Shown one piece after another: positions 1-15,896 of a stretch of 64,000 nt of DNA (positions are counted from its first letter, which is position 1; each line of letters starts with the position of its first letter). The DNA comes from Campanula takesimana (taxonomy: Eukaryota; Streptophyta; Magnoliopsida; Asterales; Campanulaceae). The stretch lies in contig JAOWBW010000868.1 of the NCBI GenBank assembly GCA_026119855.1, positions 434,001-498,000 on the forward strand, read 5' to 3'. The notes beneath the pieces were generated by a model. It was not told where the DNA came from. It saw only the letters and a list, made by a program, of their open reading frames with translations, and did not search any database. The position numbers and the translations under genes are program-made.

Positions 1-175
1 AGATGGGAGGCGGGCGATTCTGGTAATAAGGGTCGGACGCGCGCGCTTTAGGCCAAGACGGCCAGAGGCGCGCGCTTCCTACCCTTTTTACCAGAATGCC
101 CAAAAAATAAAATAAAAGAACACCAAAAATGAAAAACGCAAGTTTAACCCTCTATATCCCCACCTGAGTCGCCAC
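1..175 (-). mobile_element. Leader of a minus-strand B-family (Ogre/Tat-like) LTR retrotransposon, cut by window edge
   Basis: Read on the minus strand this is the untranslated leader directly after the 5' LTR. It contains a primer binding site at 157-174 (minus strand TGGCGACTCAGGTGGGGA), one or two bases different from the site at 43634-43651 in element B, and the same GC-rich GCGCGC blocks. The rest of the element lies left of the window. The site does not resemble initiator-Met tRNA; Ogre-type elements are reported to use a tRNA-Arg primer, which is the basis for the lineage suggestion. Confidence 0.8.
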
Positions 176-1439
176 TGTAGATACCCCGGGGGACCACGGC
201 TTGGCTAGAGCGCGTGAATTACCTAGGATGTCTACTTGATTTTAAGAGTCGCCACCTATGTTTTACAGGAACATAAGAAAAACCTAAAAAGAGCCAATTT
301 TATATACAAAACCAGATATTCGGGAAAAGATGGGTTCGGGGGTTAGGTGACGGAGTGGGAAGTACTTAAACACCCACTCCGTCCCGCTTACGTGGGTCTT
401 GCTACTTTTGGTATTCTAATGCTAAAATGTCCTTCAATTTAATTAAATAGAAATGTGCTAACAATTGTAATAAAAGAAAAGGGAAAATAAAGGGGAAATA
501 AGATAGAATTGCTTTTATTTATTTAATGATAAAGATTACATGTAACAAATAATGTTAAAGAATTACATTAAGAGATGAAGAGAAATTAACATGGTGATTA
601 AAGTTAAGATTAAAATGTAGGGAGATAACCTTAACTAGCTTCAATATGTGAAGTAGTCATGTTGGTCATGTCCCATTAATGGGGATTGCATACATCAAGA
701 AGAAGAAAATAAAGGAAGAAAATGGAGTTGTACCTTGAGAAAGAGGACTTGAAACCTTGACTTGAAAGTGTTGTTGTTGTAATGAAATTGTTGTAGAACA
801 ATTTGTGTAGAGTCTTGTTACTAAGAACTCTTTTGGGAGAATTTGTGTATAGTGTAGTTTGTGAATCAAAGTTGAGGTCCAAGGTCCCTTTCCAAGAAGA
901 AGAAGGGGGTTTATATAGGTAAAATTAGGAGGGAAAGGTTGGAGGGAAATTGGTCAATCCATGTGAGATGGAGTTGACCAATCACAAATAAGATAAATGA
1001 ATAAAAGAAATCAAATAATAAATGAAAGAAATATTAGTTTTTTGGGAAAAAGGCTAGAATATGGGATTTAGAGTTAATGAATAAAAAGGGGATGAACTTG
1101 GATGTAAAAAGAGATGTTTTTGTGATCAAGAAGATGTTTGTAAATAAGAAAAGGGAGGGAAATAAGGTGCAATCCGTTACTGCCATAATGGGAGGTGCGC
1201 GGGTCCCGCTTTAGGGGCGAGACGCGCGCGCATCCCGATAACACTTCCGGAAGCGCCCGCGGGAGAAAAATACAGAATGACAGAATGACTCTAAAAGTTA
1301 ACTCTGTTATGCAGTTTAGTCCAAAACTAACGGAATCAGTTAGGAAACTTAACGAAAGTAACAGAAATTAACAAAAACAAGTTAAATAAAAATACTATGT
1401 ATGCAATCGGGGTGAGAGGTACAAAGCGGGGTGTCTACA
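176..1439 (-). mobile_element. 5' LTR of a B-family retrotransposon (minus strand)
   Basis: The 1264-bp block begins TGTAGATACC and ends GGTGTCTACA, the reverse complement of the intact LTR at 59600-60886, so both TG and CA ends are visible. A TATA box on the minus strand lies at about 911-917. GC-rich blocks (GCGCGC, GCGCCCGCGGG) lie at about 1197-1263, upstream of the TATA box in LTR orientation. It is inserted in a copia element that continues at 1440. The other flank is outside the window, so no target duplication can be tested. Confidence 0.88.
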
Positions 1440-2200
1440 ATTACAAAGGACAATTGTTATGAAATTCTAACCACTCTATTCAGATTGCTCCAAACCCAAA
1501 AATAAGATGACATCGTTAGTGTTCTATCTGACAATGGAACAGAATTCAAGAACAACGGTGTTGCTCGATACTGCGACGATCATGGGATAGATCACAATTT
1601 TTCAACAGCTGGTGTTCCTCAACAAAATGGCGTTGTGGAAAGAAAGAATAGGACGTTGATTGCACCTGGTGTCACTCCCATTTTCAATGCTGGACCAGTT
1701 TAACCCCCTAACTTTTATGATTTTTGAAGCTGGTGAAGATGTGCCAATTGAAGACCTTCAAGTTACAACAACTCAACCTAACTTAGCCCCTGAAATTCGT
1801 GAAGTTAGAGGTCACCCAATCACTAATATCATTGGTGATCTACAAGTTGGGGTTCGTACAAGGAAAGCTACAAACTTTGATGCTTACATGCATTTATCTC
1901 TCAAATTGAACTGAAGAGGCTGATGAAGAGCTCCAAGATCCAAATTGGGTTGTTGGAATGCAAGAAGAACTCAATCAATTTGAACGTTGTAAGGTTTGGA
2001 CTTGTCCCAAGACCTCATGATCAAGGAGTGATTGGTACGAAATGGGTGTTCAGAAACAAGATGGACGAGAATGGAACATCACAAGAAACAAAGCAAGATT
2101 AGTTCACAAGGCTATAGGCAAGAGGAAGGAATTGATTACGATGAAAATTTGCGCCCGTATCAAGACTTAACGCTATAAGGATCTTTCTAGCATACGCCGC
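1440..2200 (+). pseudogene. Ty1/copia pol fragment (integrase to start of reverse transcriptase), SIRE-like
   Basis: Translation shows the copia integrase stretch SDNGTEFKNNGV (about 1527-1562) and QQNGVVERKNRTL (about 1620-1660). An internal deletion follows, then the linker PIEDLQVTTTQPNLAPE and the start of reverse transcriptase ([30 protein letters not shown]). Reading frames break several times. The same protein segments occur in element D (33388-36000, minus strand), so this is a relative of D. It is truncated on the left by a B-family LTR and on the right at 2200 by another. It is non-functional. Confidence 0.85.
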
Positions 2201-2436
2201 TGTAGACACCCGCCTTGGACCGTTCACCCTGATTGCACATTTGATTTTGTGTTCCTCCTTTTTTTATGTGTTTTTCGTTAGTTTCTGTTACTTCCGTTAA
2301 GTTCCTGACTGACTTCGTTAAGTTCAGGGACTAAACTGAATAACAGGGCTGACTTTCTAGTCCATTCTATCAAAATGCCATCTCTGAGTCGCGCGCCTCC
2401 GACCATAGGATCCAGAAGCGCGCGCCTTCCGCCCTT
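2201..2436 (+). mobile_element. Start of a B-family LTR (plus strand), truncated by the gap
   Basis: Begins TGTAGACACCCGCCTTGGAC, matching the first bases of the LTR at 59600, and contains the family's GCGCGC-rich block near 2390-2430. It runs into a run of Ns at 2437, so whether this is a solo LTR or the end of a full element cannot be seen. It cuts the copia pol fragment within its reverse transcriptase. Confidence 0.82.
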
Positions 2437-2536
2437 NNNNNNNNNNNNNNNNNNNNNNNNNNNNNNNNNNNNNNNNNNNNNNNNNNNNNNNNNNNNNNNN
2501 NNNNNNNNNNNNNNNNNNNNNNNNNNNNNNNNNNNN
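2437..2536. other. Assembly gap (100 N)
   Basis: Exactly 100 Ns, the usual placeholder for a gap of unknown size. The sequence changes from a plus-strand B-family LTR to a minus-strand Athila protease across it, so at least one element boundary is hidden. Confidence 0.99.
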
Positions 2537-4525
2537 ACTAACCGAAAAAGGCATTATACTAACGCTAGCCCCTAAATCAAGCATAGCATTATCCATATTG
2601 ATCCTACCCGATACTACAGGGGATAGAAAAAGTGCCGGGATCTTTGAGTTTAGGCGGAAGTTTCTTTTGTAAAATGGCACTAACATCTTCGCCAAAGTGA
2701 AATTTTTCAAATTCCTCTAAAGACTTCTTTTTAAAAATCATTTCCTTCAAAGGCTTTGCATAAGAAGGTATTTCTTTCTGGTCATCAGAATAAGGAACTC
2801 TAATATTCATTGATTTTAATGTTTCCAAAATTCGGCATGTTGTTCATCAACCCCTTTCTTTATTAATCTTTTTGGGTACGGTAATCGGTGGTTCAAAATA
2901 TCTATTGTAACTAGTCTCATTTTCAGTCTCAACTTTTGGTGGGTTGGACTTTCATTTTCCTCTTCTTTATTTATTGAAACTATTACATTTGCATGCTCGC
3001 TAGGCCTTTGAGGTTGACCGGGAAGACTCCCTTGTGGTCTTTGCGGCAGGTTGGCCTGTTGAGCTTGCTGGCTCTCTAACATTTTGTTATGAGCAGCTAA
3101 GTTATCAAACCTAGCATTCAAAATTTTAAAATTTTCCCTAAATTCATTATTGATTTTCTCTTGTTCTTATTATTTTCAATCATATAATCCATAAGAAGAT
3201 CTAATTTAGATTTAGGGGAGGGAAAGCATTATTGTTGAAATTCTTGGGTACAAATCCCGGTGGTTGTGAGGAAGGTTGTGGGTTTAAAACATTGTTATTT
3301 CTATAGGACAAGTTGGGGTGATTTTTTCCATTCGGGATTGTATGTGTTTGAATACATACCCCCTCGTTGTCCATTAGAAACAAAATTAACTTGCTCACTA
3401 GAAGTAGTGTCAAGTAAATCACAACTTTTCGCTACTATGTGAGTTTGACCCACATAGTTCACATAAAACATTAATGTTAGCCACGGAATTTGTATTCAAG
3501 CTATCTATCTTTTTGAAAAGAGTATCAAATTTTGAAGATAGAAGAGTGACGACATCAACATTATACTTACCTGCTGATACTTTGCGGTTGGTCCCCTTTC
3601 ATTGGACCATTGGTAGTGGTTTCAGGGCATGCTCTCGATCAAGTCATATGCCTCATCCACTCCTTATTCATGAGTGCTCCTCCCGCAGCAGCATCTATGG
3701 TCTCTCTTGTCTTGAATGTGAGACCGTTGTAGAAGGTGTGCACTATCAACCACTTTTCAAGCCCGTGGTGTGGGCACATCCTTAGGAGTTCTTTGAAACG
3801 CTCCCAAGCATCATAAAGCGACTCATCTCCATTTTGACTAAAATTAGTGATCTTGGTCCGGATTTGAGCGGTTTTTTGAAGGAGGAAGAAACTCCAAGAA
3901 AGCCTCTGAACTTGGTCCCATGTTGTTAAGAGTTGTGTGGGACCGAGTTCAACCATTGTTTCGCCTTATCCCTTAATGAGAATGGGAATAGGCCGCATCC
4001 GTATTGCCTCGGGTGTGACTCCAACAATCCTTGTAGTATCACAATACTCCAAGAAAGTTTGGACATGGAGGTGCGGATCTTCAAGTGCCGAGCCACCAAA
4101 TTGGTTGTTCATAACCATATGGAGAAGTTGTGGCTTTATCTCAAATGTGATTGCGTCGGCATTTGGTACTACTATGGGCGTCCTAGAACCCGGGGTGCTT
4201 GGTTAACAAACTCCCGTAAGGTCTTAGGTTGGTGGGGGCATCGCCCGAATTTTGCCCGTCTTCGTTGTTTTCTCTCACCATTTCTTTCTCTAAAGTTTCT
4301 CTCAAACTTCTAAGTCTTTTCTCTAAGGTATCTCTCAGGTTCCGGATTGTATTCAACGTAATTGTCACCTCTCCGGACTCTTTTCATAAACTTTGGAAAA
4401 AATACTTTAAAGAAGAATTCAAAGAAAAATACTTTGAAAAAAAAGATGATGAAATAAATAAAAATAAAAGAATAAAAACAGAAAATTGAAAAGCAAAAAC
4501 TTTTTTTTTTTTAAAATTTAACCGT
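2537..4525 (-). pseudogene. Athila-type Ty3/gypsy gag and protease, broken
   Basis: On the minus strand, about 3640-3960 encodes the Athila Gag signature ESLYDAWERFKELLRMCPHH and then TFYNGL and DAAAGGALMNK. About 2600-2830 encodes the linker before protease (PSYAKPLKEMIFKKKSLEEF, LPPKLKDPGTFSIPCSIG), and about 2555-2610 the aspartic protease motif LDLGASVSIMP. Several frameshifts separate these pieces. Gag would form the particle and the protease would process it; neither can be made intact here. Reverse transcriptase and the remainder would lie left of 2537, inside or beyond the gap. Just upstream (right) are a tRNA-Asp-type primer site and the LTR. Confidence 0.88.
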
Positions 4526-4543
4526 TGTCCCGGCAGCGGCGCC
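4526..4543 (-). other. Primer binding site of the Athila element (tRNA-Asp type)
   Basis: The minus strand reads TGGCGCCGCTGCCGGGAC, close to the complement of the 3' end of plant tRNA-Asp that Athila-lineage elements use as primer. It lies seven bases inside the LTR end at 4551. Confidence 0.75.
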
Positions 4544-4550
4544 AAAAACT

Positions 4551-6034
4551 TGTTACTTTTAAACCGCAAGTGCACGGGTTATTAATAGTATAGTATGTGC
4601 AAATACGGGTCGATCCCACGGAGACAACTTAATTCTAAAAATATTTTTTTGCTTTGGATAAAAGTAAAGAAATAAAATGATTGGGGTAGGAAAATTTGTT
4701 TGTCCTTAAAATAGAAATGATAGTAAAAGCTATTTATGTAGGAAAAACTCTTATTTTAAGGAATTCCCGGGTTGGGACTCAGTATTCATATATTCATCAT
4801 TCATTTATGCTCTCTTTTAGATTAAGGGTTCATTTTTATACAAGGATGGTATGCTTAGCCTACACTACTTCTCACGATCAAGCAAGTAGTGTTTGTATTC
4901 TCATACTAATTATGTCCTAACTCTTTGAGAAATCCGTTTATGTTTTTTCCCCCGCCCTGTCACAAACGGGCATTCCGGCTTATCTCTAGCTGACCATAAT
5001 TAGTAAGAATCCATTAGGTTTTCTTATGAAAATTCGGCACACTTTCCACTCAAGGAGCATCCCTAAGCCATTACACTACTCTCGTGAGTAATGAACTTAG
5101 TTTTGACTATATGGGTTCCGCTAATCGAGATTCAACCGCTAGTCCTTCTCTCGATTAACTGGAGTTCATATAACCAAGGACGTCATCGTGGTTATAGGCT
5201 TTTAGATTGATATAGTAAAAATTGTTAAAGATGAAGAGAAATGAATTTAGAGAACATAAAATTATGATGAACATATGAACACAATGAGTATCCAACCCAA
5301 GAAAGAGGGGATTACTCACTACCATTAAATAAAACATCAAGAATAAGAATAAAGATTAAGATAGAGAAGAGATACTTATTCAGATTGGAGAACTTAATGA
5401 TGGAAGAATACTTCTTTATTGCTTAGGAATCCTCTCTCAAATTCACTCAAATTCTGGAAATGATAATGTATACTTAGAATTTCACTATAATAACTTTACA
5501 ATCAATCTCTAAAAATTCTCTATCTTTTCTAAGGCTGTTGTAGCCTTCTTTATATAGGCCCTAGGACCTGATTGAGTGTCTGTTTCCCGGATACATCCAC
5601 CAAGAGGAGTGTCTGTTGGGAAACACTCTTTCAGAACAGGCGTCAAGATCCGGGCGGGTCTTCATAATGGTCCGCCGGATCCAGTTGGTCCGACCGGATT
5701 TTCTCCTTCCCCGGTCGGATCTTTGTCTTCTGGAAATTTGTTCTTGTATTGGTGAGGTCCGGCCGGGTCTTATAGATGGGTCCGGTCGGATCTTTGACTT
5801 CTGCATCTGATTTCTCCTTTTAAATGTTTTGCTCCCGTCTTTCCTTCCTTTACTCCCTTTAGCTCAAAATAGCTCCAAATAGTACTGTTTTCTGTCCACA
5901 AAACCATACTACACCACGCACATTAATCCGTAAAAGTAAAGTGAAATAATGCAATATGAGACTCATTAATACTAAATTGACTCTAAAAAGACATATATTT
6001 AGACCTTAAATGACTATAAAATAGCCATTTATCA
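4551..6034 (-). mobile_element. 5' LTR of the Athila-type element (minus strand)
   Basis: In element orientation it starts TGATAAATGGC (at 6034) and ends GTAACA (at 4551), giving a 1484-bp LTR with TG and CA ends. A TATA box on the minus strand lies near 5549-5556. Between about 5640 and 5800, upstream of that TATA box, there are at least five GC-rich dyads of the type TCCGACCGGA or TCCGGCCGGG. The flanking five bases on the right are GATAT; the other LTR is not in the window. Confidence 0.85.
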
Positions 6035-6100
6035 GATATATCCTTTTAAATATTTGCGCCCTCACTTTTTCACAGTGGTACTGTTAAAGATAAGACATTC

Positions 6101-6353
6101 TACCTCTGTCGTGGAAAGATAGTCCTATTTGATGTTTGATGCTCAACACATTGAACTTCGACCAAACATTAATGTCAATCTAATCATCTCAATGAAATTA
6201 TAAAATTGTTTTTGATAAATCACATAATGCTTTATCAACAACAATTTTTTGAATTCCACAAGGATGATTAGATTGACATTAATATTTGGTCAAAGTTCAC
6301 TTGTGTTGACCATAAAAAATCAAATAGGACTATCTTTCTGGGAGGAGGGAGTA
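6101..6353. mobile_element. Stowaway-like MITE
   Basis: Inverted ends: the left GGAAAGATAGTCCTATTTGAT pairs with the right ATCAAATAGGACTATCTTTC, and the right outer end has the Stowaway-like GGAGGAGGGAG. It is bounded by TA at 6101-6102 and 6352-6353. The left outer end is decayed. No coding capacity. Confidence 0.75.
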
Positions 6354-6358
6354 GTTTG

Positions 6359-6666
6359 TAGTTACCCCGTCTTATTTTTATTGACAAGAAGACTAAAGCT
6401 CAGTGTTTAAGAATTTTTCGTAAATGCTATGTCAAATATATAGATTTCCACTTTTGTCCTTTGTAGCCACTCGCAAGGGAAGACCACAAATAAGTGATTT
6501 ATTTGGGAATATATAAGTCAGTTAGGGGTAAGTTGAAAAATTTAACGGTCAATGTGCATTTGAAACTTAAGTGGCCAGTTTGTTTTTATTATTATTATTT
6601 TTTAATTTGTTTTTTTGAGACATCGCGAAAAAGAAGTAGGCCAATATAAACGAGACTGAGGGAGTA
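6359..6666. mobile_element. Second Stowaway-like MITE
   Basis: Right end GAGACTGAGGGAG next to TA (6665-6666). Its reverse complement matches the left end GTTACCCCGTCTTATTTTTA (after TA at 6359-6360) imperfectly. About 308 bp, non-coding. It lies 5 bp from the preceding MITE, and its right end is about 155 bp from the first visible exon of the JmjC gene. Confidence 0.6.
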
Positions 6667-6814
6667 CCATCTTAATCTGCATGCCATTAGAATTGACCAT
6701 CATTTTCAGATGAAGGGTATGGGGGTGGGGTGAAGTGGGTTGTATGTAGTGTTTTGGATTATGTAGTAGCTGACTGTTTTCTTGTTTCATTTGCCATTTG
6801 CTCTCCATACATGA

Positions 6815-11191
<4,377 letters not shown>

Positions 11192-11537
11192 AAGCTCTGA
11201 TTGATAAGTTCACTTCCTGGAATCAACCATTCACAGTTCTAACTTTGTAAATGCTGAAATCTCCATTCTTAGGTTGCGTATATACTTTTTTTCGCCCCTC
11301 TCTAAACCTGGTTTCGTTTTGGATAGGTTGAACCGGTTTCTAGTAGAGACATGGGTCATTTTCGTCATCAGATTGATACTTTTTTTTTTTTTTTTTTTTT
11401 GTAGGATACATCCTCATTCGTTTAGTGAAGTTATAACAAAATGAGTTCCATTTTTTATACGTTCACCACCATAATATGGTCTCTTGTACCTTGTCTCTCT
11501 CGGAAGGTTGCTTGAATAATATGAGAATATATATATA
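11192..11537 (+). other. 3' flank of the JmjC gene (probable 3' UTR)
   Basis: Non-coding sequence after the stop codon, with a 22-base T run near 11379-11400. No clear AATAAA signal was found. It ends at a MITE. Confidence 0.5.
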
Positions 11538-11823
11538 TACTCCCTCCATCCCATTACAAGTAGGACTAGAGGAGTGGGTACAATAATTAAGAAAAAGTAG
11601 TGAATGTGTGGTGGAAAATGAAGAGAGAGAATGAGTGGGGTAAATAGTAGTGTTGGTTGAATAAAATGAGTAGTGAAAAATGAAGAGAAAGAATTAGTGG
11701 GGTTAAATGGTGGGGTTGGTTGAATATAAATATATTAAAACATTTCCATTTTGGGCAGTCTCAATTGTTATGGGACGGCTTAAAAGGGAAATAAGTCCTA
11801 CTTGTGCTGGGACGGAGGGAGTA
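11538..11823. mobile_element. Stowaway MITE downstream of the JmjC gene
   Basis: Left CTCCCTCCATCCCATTACAA and right GTGCTGGGACGGAGGGAG are inverted ends, with an inner match of AAGTAGGACT and AGTCCTACTT. Flanked by TA at 11538-11539 and 11822-11823. 286 bp. It contains an internal direct repeat (AATGAAGAGARARAATKAGTG) near 11618 and 11679. Confidence 0.9.
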
Positions 11824-11826
11824 TAT

Positions 11827-12167
11827 AGGTAGGTGCTCAAATAAATGAGAACCATAATTGCGTGACACGCATAACCATTAGATTAGAATCAAAATCAAGG
11901 GTCCAGATTATAGATACATTGGATACACTTGGATACAATACATAAATTTTGATATTGCACTTGAATATACAGTAGCTAAACAAGTATTGTATCCAAGTGT
12001 TGCACTTGGATACAGTAGGTTAAAAACTAATGTATCCAATTGTATTTTCGAAAATTACCTACTGTATCCAAATGTATCTATAATCTGGACTCTTGATTTT
12101 GTATTTAATCAAACGGTTATAATTACTTCTCACGGTTCTCATTTAAAATGGTTCTCACAAGAGCGCG

Positions 12168-12171
<4 letters not shown>
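11827..12171. mobile_element. TA-microsatellite-flanked MITE with long inverted ends
   Basis: Lies between TATATA at its left and a TA tract at 12172. The outer 90-100 bp at each end pair imperfectly as inverted repeats: left GGTAGGTGCTCAAATAAATG against the complement of the right end GGGTCGCGCTCTTGTGAGAA, with a stronger inner match of TCCAGATTATAGATAC. The middle is a set of GGATACA/TGTATCC dyads. Mutator-like TA-flanked elements of this sort have been described in plants; the assignment here is by structure only. Confidence 0.6.

Positions 12172-12207
<36 letters not shown>
12172..12207. repeat. (TA)n microsatellite
   Basis: An uninterrupted TA run between the two TA-flanked elements, serving as right flank of one and left flank of the other. 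Confidence 0.95.
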
Positions 12208-12209
<2 letters not shown>

Positions 12210-12229
12210 TAGGTGCTCAAATAAGAACC

Positions 12230-14345
12230 TAAATGGCTATTTGTATCTAACAGCAATGTGTCAACATTGAATTGTTATGAACATTGTATTGGATACAATA
12301 GCTATTTAGCTATTGTATCTAACAGCAATGTATCAACATTGTTGTTGGATACAATAGGCAAACACCTATTGTATCCAATACAATGTTGACACATTGCTGT
12401 TAGATACAAAAGCTAAATGGCTATTTGTATCAAATACAATGTTCATAACAATTCAGTTAGATACAATAGGCAAACACCTATTGTATCCAACAGCAATGTT
12501 GACACATTGCTGTTAGATACAATAGCTAAATAGCTATTTGTATCCAACATCAATGTTCATAACAATTCAGTTAGATAAAATAGGCAAACACATATTGTAT
12601 CCAACAGCAATGTTGACACATTGCTGTTAGATACAATAGCTAAATAGCTATTTGAATCCAACAGCAATGTTCATAACAATTCAGTTAGATACAATAGGCA
12701 AACACCTATTGTATCCAACAGTAATGTTGACACTTTGCTGTTAGATACAATAGCTAAATAGCTATTTGTATCCAATACAATGTTCATAACAATTCAGTTA
12801 GATAAAATAGGCAAGCACCTAATGTATCCAACAGCAATGTTGACACATTGCTGTTAGATACAATAGCTAAATAGCCATTTGTATCCAATACAATGTTTAT
12901 AACAATTCCGTTAGATACAATAGGCAAACACCTATTGTATCCAACAGCAATGTTGACACATTGCTGTTAGATACAATAGCTAAATAGCCATTTGTATCCA
13001 ATACAATGTTTATAAAAATTCCGTTAGATACAATAGGCAAACACCTTTTGTAACCAACAACAATGTTGATACATTGCTGTTAGATACAATAGCTAAATAA
13101 CTATTTGTATCTAACAGCAATTTTCATACACATTGTTATTGGATACACTAGCTACTCACCTGTTGTATGCAATGCGATATTCATATCAATACAGTTAGAT
13201 ACAATAGCAAACACCTATTGTATCCAACATCAATGTTGACACATTGCTATATAGATACAATAGCTAAGTAGCTATCGTATCCAATACATTGTTCTTAACA
13301 ATTCAGTTAGATAAAATAGGCAAACACCTAATGTATCCAACAGCAATGTTGACACATTGCTGTTAGATACAATAGCTAAATAGCCATTTGTATCCAATAC
13401 AATGTTCATAACAATTCCGTTAGATACAATAGGCAAACACCTAATGTATCCAACAGCAATGTTGACACATTGCTGTTAGATACAATACCTAAATAGCCAT
13501 TTCTATCCAATACAATGTTCATAACAATTCCGTTAGATACAATAGGCAAACACCTATTGTATCCAACAGTAATGTTGACACATTGCTGTTAGATACAATA
13601 GCTAAATAGCTATTTGTATCCAATACAATGTTCATAACAATTCAGTTAGATACAATAGGCAAACACCTAATGTATCCAACAGCAATGTTGACACATTGCT
13701 GTTAGATACAATAGCTAAATAACTATTTGTATCCAATACAATGTTCATAATAATTCCGTTAGATACAATAGGCAAACACCTATTGTATCCAACAACAATG
13801 TTGACACATTGCTGTTAGATACAATAGCTAAATAGCCATTTGTATCCAATACAATGTTTATAAAAATTCCGTTAGATACAATAGGTAAACACCTATTGTA
13901 ACCAACAACAATGTTGATACATTGCTGTTAGATACAATAGCTAAATAACTATTTGTATCTAACAACAATTTTCATACACATTGTTTTTTGATACACTAGC
14001 TACTCACCTGTTGTATGCAATGCGATATTCATATCAATACAGTTAGATACAATAGAAAACACCTATTGTATCCAACATCAATGTTGACACATTGCTATAT
14101 AGATACAATAGCTAAATAGCTATCGTATCCAATACATTGTTCATAACAATTCAGTTAGATACAATAGGCAAACACCTAATGTATCCAACAGCAATGTTGA
14201 CACATTGCTGTTAGATACAATAGCTAAATAGCCATTTGTATCCAATACAATGTTCATAACAACTCCGTTAGATACAATAGGCAAACACCTATTGTATCCA
14301 ACATCAATGTTGACACATTGCTGTTAGATACAATAGCTAAATAGT
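12230..14345. repeat. 113-bp tandem satellite with higher-order structure
   Basis: The marker GTTGAC or GTTGAT recurs at 12385, 12498, 12612, 12726, 12839, 12952, 13065, 13235, 13348, 13461, 13574, 13687, 13800, 13913, 14083, 14196 and 14309. Spacing is 113-114 except for two 170-bp units (13065 to 13235 and 13913 to 14083), which are 848 bp apart and share the same variant sequence. Each unit holds an imperfect palindrome: TTGTATCCAACAGCAATGT, a four-base loop TGAC, then ACATTGCTGTTAGATACAA. Confidence 0.95.
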
Positions 14346-14761
14346 CATTTGTATCCAATACAATGTTCATAACAATCCAGTTAGATACAATAGGCAAACA
14401 CCTATTGTATCTAAGTGTATTTTAAAAATTTGACATTGTTCAATATTATTTTTTCAAAACCCTATCTTCAGGGATGTAGTTTGATTCGTCTCGTCGAGAC
14501 AAAAAAATTAGTGTTCTCGGATTATTTTTTCGATTTATAATTAATGAGATATCATTTATATCCAATACAATGTTCATAACAATCCAGTTAGATACAATAG
14601 GCAAACACCTATTGTATCTAAGTGTATTTTAAAAATTTGACATTGTTCAATATTATTTTTTCAAAACCCTATCTTCAGGGATGTAGTTTGATTCGTCTCG
14701 TCGAGACAAAAAAATATCAGTGTTCTCGGATTATTTTTTCGATTTATAATTAATGAGATAT
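14346..14761. repeat. Tandem duplication of 207 bp at the edge of the satellite
   Basis: 14346-14552 and 14553-14761 are near-identical copies, each beginning with CATTT(G/A)TATCCAATACAAT and containing the dyad GTCTCGTCGAGAC. The copy joins the last satellite half-unit to the non-satellite end of the element. Confidence 0.9.
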
Positions 14762-14969
14762 TTAATTTTGAAAATTTAGGGAAATTTTGGGTGATGACGT
14801 GGCAAATTCTGGAACACACATGGTATTTTGCCATTCCCTTTGTTTGTCAACCTAATTACAAGAATGCCACCGAAGTTTCAAACTAAAAAAGTAATCTAAA
14901 CCCTTGATTTGTATCTAATCCAATGACTATCATTGGTTCTCATGTAATTGAGTTCTCATAAGAGAATGA

Positions 14970-14971
<2 letters not shown>

Positions 14972-15052
<81 letters not shown>
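14972..15052. repeat. (TA)n microsatellite, about 80 bp
   Basis: An uninterrupted TA run that closes the TA-flanked satellite element on its right. Confidence 0.97.
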
Positions 15053-15057
<5 letters not shown>

Positions 15058-15896
15058 TCTTTATTCATTCTCACATCGCGCAACGTGGATTTATGACGTG
15101 AAATTCTACGTGGCACTCAAGTTGCTCTCTTCCAATAGCATCAGTCAATAATGATAACATTTATATACTAATTCAAATTTAAACATCCCTAAAATATAGC
15201 AACAAAACTCACATGTCAAAGTAGAGATACTATATTTGAAATTTATTTTTTTTTGTTTTTTTTTAATAGATATTTTAACTATATCTATCTAAAATACTGA
15301 TGAAATGTAATGTAATTTATTTTATTTGAAATTTATGAGATATTTTAACCATCATTGTATTGGTCACAACAAAAACTGTTATTACTACTTCCTATCCTAA
15401 AAATAGTTCCTATCCTAAAATATATGACCATTTTGGTTATTTTATTTTGAAGGATAATTCAAAATTTAAATTCGCTAATTAAAACATTTACGCTTTTGCA
15501 TCTATCTTTAATAGCGTTGAAATCGTTAAAATGATTGTCACTTTAGCGTAAATAATTCACATATGTCGCCACATTAGCATTTTTCAAATTTTGAATAAAA
15601 CTTGCAACATATCAAATTTGCATACCAAAAATGTAAGTCTAAGGATATAATTGCGGAAAATTAACTTTACTTTTAAATAATTGCATCTGATCACTTAACA
15701 TAAGAACATGTTTATGGTATTTTTCAATAATTTTAAATGTATTTTGAGTAGGGGTGTTCTTTTACAAGTCTTAATTAATTGACTTTAATATGTGATAAAC
15801 ATAAAATGGATAGTAAAAACATCCGTGTCTCCTCAACTCTCTTTAAGATTATGTTTATCCAAGACTTTGTAAATACCTAGGCAATTTAATACTTTG
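15053..15896. other. AT-rich intergenic sequence
   Basis: No gene is recognised. Near 15386-15425 the phrase TTCCTATCCTAAAA occurs twice, possibly the remnant of another MITE end, but no partner was found. Confidence 0.5.

Larger units (their letters stand above)
12208..14971. mobile_element. TA-flanked element carrying a satellite array
   Basis: Begins GGTAGGTGCTCAAATAAGAA, nearly the same as the left end of the neighbouring MITE at 11827, and ends GTTCTCATAAGAGAATGACC before a second TA tract. Its inside is a 113-bp tandem array followed by a 207-bp tandem duplication. No coding capacity. It looks like a MITE-type element whose centre expanded into satellite DNA. The terminal inverted repeat is short and imperfect, so element status rests on the shared left end and the TA tracts. 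Confidence 0.6.

Noticed and set aside
12230..14345. Regular repeats with dyads resembling a CRISPR array
   Set aside because: Units are 113 bp of contiguous near-identical DNA with no unique spacers, in a plant genome, inside a TA-flanked element.
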